Positions 3,922 to 6,681 of a DNA stretch of 6,681 nt are shown piece after piece. The notes below the pieces were generated by a model that ran no database searches, had not been told where the DNA came from, and saw only the letters and a list, made by a program, of their open reading frames with translations. The first letter of the stretch is position 1. Every line of letters begins with the position of its first letter. The translations under genes were made by a program, and so were the position numbers. The DNA is from an uncultured Collinsella sp. (lineage in GTDB: Bacteria; Actinomycetota; Coriobacteriia; Coriobacteriales; Coriobacteriaceae), in the NCBI GenBank assembly GCA_900757265.1, contig CAAENW010000177.1, forward strand, positions 1 through 6,681. Reading direction: 5' to 3'.

Positions 3922-6681
3922 ATGGACCAGGACCGCCAAAACAGCCAGCGCCGCGACGCGCAGAACACGGAGCGCGAGCAGGATTTTACGACCTACCGCA
4001 CCGCCCAAAGCTCAAACGATATGGTGCCGACGGTTTTTCGCCGTGGCATCTACCGTACAATCCGAGGCAGTCTTAAGCGCTTCTTGTCTATCGTCGTGAT
4101 CACCGCGCTTGGCGTGAGCGTGATGTGCGGCCTTAAGGCGGGCTGCGAGGACCTGTGTGATTCGGTCGACGCCTATTTTGACCAGCAGAATGTCTATGAC
4201 ATCAACGTGCAGTCGACCTATGGTCTGACCGATGACGATCTTGCCGCGATCCAAGAGGTCGATGGCGTCGAGACGGCCGAGGGCATCTATACCGAGACCG
4301 CCTATACCGCCGTGGGTACGACGCGCGAGCGTGTCGTCGTACAGAGCCTCTCCAAAGAGAATATTGACCAACCGGTGCTAGTACGCGGCGAGCTGCCCGA
4401 GACTTCGGGCGAAGTGGCAGTGACCTCACGTTTTTTGAAGGCTTCGGGCAAGAAAATCGGCGATACGGTGAGCTTTGCCGCCAACGATGCGAGCTCGTCG
4501 AACCAAAGCGCCAAGGACCAGTTTGCCGATGGGGACTACACCATTACGGCTGAGGTCCTCGATCCCACTGATGTGAGCTCCGACTCGACAGTCAACGCCT
4601 TCCGTGCCGCCTCGGCCGCGGACTACAAGTTCTACGTGAGCGAGGATGCCGCGACATCTTCTTCCTACTCCGCGGTCCACGTGGTCGTCGAGGGAGCCAA
4701 GAGCCTCAATTCCTATTCGGATGCCTACACGACAAAGATTAACGAGGTCAAGGGTAATATCGATAAGATCCGCGACGGGCGCGAAAAGGCACGTGCTCAA
4801 GAGTTGACGGTCGATACGCCGGCGAGCTTGGACGCGGCCGAGCGCCAAACGAATATGCTCTTTGGGATTGAACAGGGCAACATAGACCGTATGGCCGAGG
4901 GCAGTGAGGAACGCGTCCAGGCTCAGGCCGATTTGGACCAGCGCCGCGCCGCCGCCGACCAGCAATTCGCCGATGCCCGCGCCGAGATTTCCGACCTTGG
5001 CGAATGCACTTGGTACATCCAGGACCGCAGTAACATCGCAAGCTACTCGAGCGTCGAGAGCGACAGTTCTTCGATCGAGGCCATCGCCACCGTGTTCCCG
5101 TTTATCTTCTTTATCGTCGCCGTGCTCATCAGCCTCACCACCGCCACGCGCATGGTCGAGGAGGAGCGCACGCTCATTGGCCTGTACAAGGCGCTCGGCT
5201 ATTCACGCGGACGCATCCTGTCCAAATACGTGGACTATGCGCTGTGGGCATGCCTGATTGGCGGCGTGCTCGGCAACGTCATCGGATTCGTGGGCCTGCC
5301 GCTGTTCCTGTTTACAGTGTTCGACGACATGTACTCACTGCCCCAGATGCTGCTTTCGTACGACATCGTGTCATCGCTCGTATCGGTGGCGCTGTTTGCC
5401 GTGGGCGTGGTGGGCGCCACGATTATCGCCTGCCGCCACGAGATGGCCGAGACCCCAGCCTCGCTCATGCGCCCCAAGGCTCCGCGCGCCGGCTCGCGCA
5501 TCTTGCTCGAGCGCATCGGCTTTATCTGGCGCCGCATGGGCTTTTTGAACAAGGTCGCTGCACGCAACTTATTCCGCTACAAAAAGCGCGCCTTCATGAC
5601 CATCTTTGGCATTGCGGGCTGCACGGCGCTTGTGATTTGCGGTATGGGCATCCGTGATACGTCGGTCGCGCTTTCGCCCAAGCAGTACGGCCACATCACG
5701 CGCTACGATCTGCTGGCGGTTGCCAATCCCGACGATTTTTCGCAGACGTGTGCGGCACTGGATGAGCGCGGCGCGGCCAATGATTCCAACGTGACTGTGA
5801 CTTCGACGCTGCCGATTATGACCGACAACGTTACCTTTACATTCGGCGGAAAGAGCGAGACTGTGCAGCTGATCGTGGTGCCCGATGACCGCACGGGTGA
5901 CTTGGGCGATTACGTGCGCCTGGAGGATGAGTCCAAAGAACCGCTCGCCCTGCGTGACGGGGATGTGTATTTGAGCAAGAGCTCTCAGCTGGTGCTGGGG
6001 ATCAAGCCGGGTGACACGGCTCACGTCCAGGATTCGTCGCTCAATGTTGCCAAGGTCAAAGTCAGCGACATTTCGCTCAACTATCTGGGCAACACGCTTT
6101 ACATGACGCAGGGTACCTATGAGCGCGCGTTCGGTCGAAGCGCGCGCCTCAACGGCATCCTTGCGCTGTTCAAGGGCTCGTCGGCCGATCAGATTGCGTT
6201 TAGCAAGAAGCTTAAGAGTGACGGTTGGCTTACGATTTCGAGTACGTCCGAGCATTGGGAGAATTATGAGGCGAACTTTACGATTATCAATTCGGTCGTG
6301 GTGCTCGTGACCTTTATGGCGGCGTGCCTGTCGTTTGTGGTGGTGTTTACGCTGTCCAACACGAATATCTCCGAGCGCGAACGCGAGCTGGCGACCATCA
6401 AGGTGCTGGGCTTCCGCCGTGGCGAGGTGCACCACTACGTCAACAAGGAGACGTTGATCCTCACGGCGATCGGCGCTGCGCTGGGCGTGCCGCTGGGCGG
6501 CTTGCTGGCCGAGAGTTTTACGTATATTTTGCAGATGCCGTCGCTGTACTTTGACGTCGAGGTCGAGCCGCTAAGCTACGTGCTCGCCGTGGTGCTTTCC
6601 TTTGGCTTTACGTTTATCGTCAACCTTGCCACCAACCGTACCCTCAACAAGATTGACATGGTCGGTGCCCTCAAGAGCGCC
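3922..6681 (+). CDS. FtsX/MacB-type ABC transporter permease (3' end beyond window)
   Basis: The frame is open from ATG 3922 to the window edge (920 codons). The last residues, KIDMVGALKSA, look like the usual C-terminal tail of such permeases, so probably only a few codons are missing. Order: a charged, Gln/Arg/Asp-rich N-terminus (1-35); TM1 (about 54-71); an extracytoplasmic domain (about 75-385) ending in a likely coiled coil (about 274-360); the first FtsX-like block with TMs at about 389-409, 440-465 and 482-506; TM at 557-578; a second extracytoplasmic domain (about 580-785); and the second FtsX block with TMs at about 790-812, 845-868 and 886-906. The paired segments GLYKALGYSRGRI and ATIKVLGFRRGEV are the coupling-helix regions that meet the ATPase. 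One polypeptide thus carries both permease halves. An in-frame GTG at 3910 or ATG at 4021 are alternative starts; no strong ribosome site favours any of them, and coupling to the ATPase gene is likely. The substrate is unknown. Confidence 0.92.
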   Translation, partial: MDQDRQNSQRRDAQNTEREQDFTTYRTAQSSNDMVPTVFRRGIYRTIRGSLKRFLSIVVITALGVSVMCGLKAGCEDLCDSVDAYFDQQNVYDINVQSTYGLTDDDLAAIQEVDGVETAEGIYTETAYTAVGTTRERVVVQSLSKENIDQPVLVRGELPETSGEVAVTSRFLKASGKKIGDTVSFAANDASSSNQSAKDQFADGDYTITAEVLDPTDVSSDSTVNAFRAASAADYKFYVSEDAATSSSYSAVHVVVEGAKSLNSYSDAYTTKINEVKGNIDKIRDGREKARAQELTVDTPASLDAAERQTNMLFGIEQGNIDRMAEGSEERVQAQADLDQRRAAADQQFADARAEISDLGECTWYIQDRSNIASYSSVESDSSSIEAIATVFPFIFFIVAVLISLTTATRMVEEERTLIGLYKALGYSRGRILSKYVDYALWACLIGGVLGNVIGFVGLPLFLFTVFDDMYSLPQMLLSYDIVSSLVSVALFAVGVVGATIIACRHEMAETPASLMRPKAPRAGSRILLERIGFIWRRMGFLNKVAARNLFRYKKRAFMTIFGIAGCTALVICGMGIRDTSVALSPKQYGHITRYDLLAVANPDDFSQTCAALDERGAANDSNVTVTSTLPIMTDNVTFTFGGKSETVQLIVVPDDRTGDLGDYVRLEDESKEPLALRDGDVYLSKSSQLVLGIKPGDTAHVQDSSLNVAKVKVSDISLNYLGNTLYMTQGTYERAFGRSARLNGILALFKGSSADQIAFSKKLKSDGWLTISSTSEHWENYEANFTIINSVVVLVTFMAACLSFVVVFTLSNTNISERERELATIKVLGFRRGEVHHYVNKETLILTAIGAALGVPLGGLLAESFTYILQMPSLYFDVEVEPLSYVLAVVLSFGFTFIVNLATNRTLNKIDMVGALKSA

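Noticed and set aside
4426..4965. Minus-strand open frame of 179 codons opposite the permease gene
   Set aside because: It is a shadow of the permease frame, with no ribosome site and no recognisable domain.
5569..6435. Long minus-strand open frame (288 codons) opposite the permease gene
   Set aside because: It is antisense to a clear FtsX-type coding sequence. Its His/Arg-rich product is the typical shadow of GC-rich codons.

Overview
The window is GC-rich chromosomal bacterial DNA. The two ABC genes run at roughly 60-70% GC in the stretches I counted, and starts are a mix of ATG and GTG. Gene style and composition suggest a high-GC Gram-positive gut actinobacterium of the Coriobacteriia (Collinsella-like). 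This is a guess from composition and protein style, since there is no RNA gene or marker to confirm it. No plasmid or phage genes, transposase, CRISPR array, tRNA or rRNA is visible.

Layout. Positions 1-159 are a GC-rich flank with an imperfect direct repeat and no gene I can assign. An O6-alkylguanine-DNA alkyltransferase gene (ogt, GTG start) lies at 160-738 on the plus strand. It converges on a CLC-F-type fluoride/proton antiporter gene at 883-2133 on the minus strand, and the gap between them holds a three-armed, REP-like palindromic element. Upstream of the antiporter, also on the minus strand, is a GyrI-like (COG4832-type) small-molecule-binding protein at 2304-2942. Its promoter region carries a perfect Gram-positive LexA/SOS box, CGAAC-AGCT-GTTCG, at 2999-3012. 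A 202-base non-coding stretch with a second REP-like hairpin follows. Then comes an exporter operon on the plus strand: an ABC ATPase of the MacB/LolD class (3215-3916) and, 5 bases later, a long FtsX/MacB-type permease (3922 to the window edge, probably missing only its last few residues).

How the genes may work together. The ABC pair forms one exporter. The left part reads as a stress-defence neighbourhood: Ogt reverses DNA alkylation, and the CLC-F protein expels fluoride. Some GyrI-like proteins of this family are known to hydrolyse cyclopropane-bearing DNA-alkylating toxins. The SOS box makes DNA-damage induction of the GyrI-like gene likely, and this is the most interesting signal in the window. 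The shared theme of ogt and the GyrI-like gene is inference, because they are separate transcription units with the antiporter between them.
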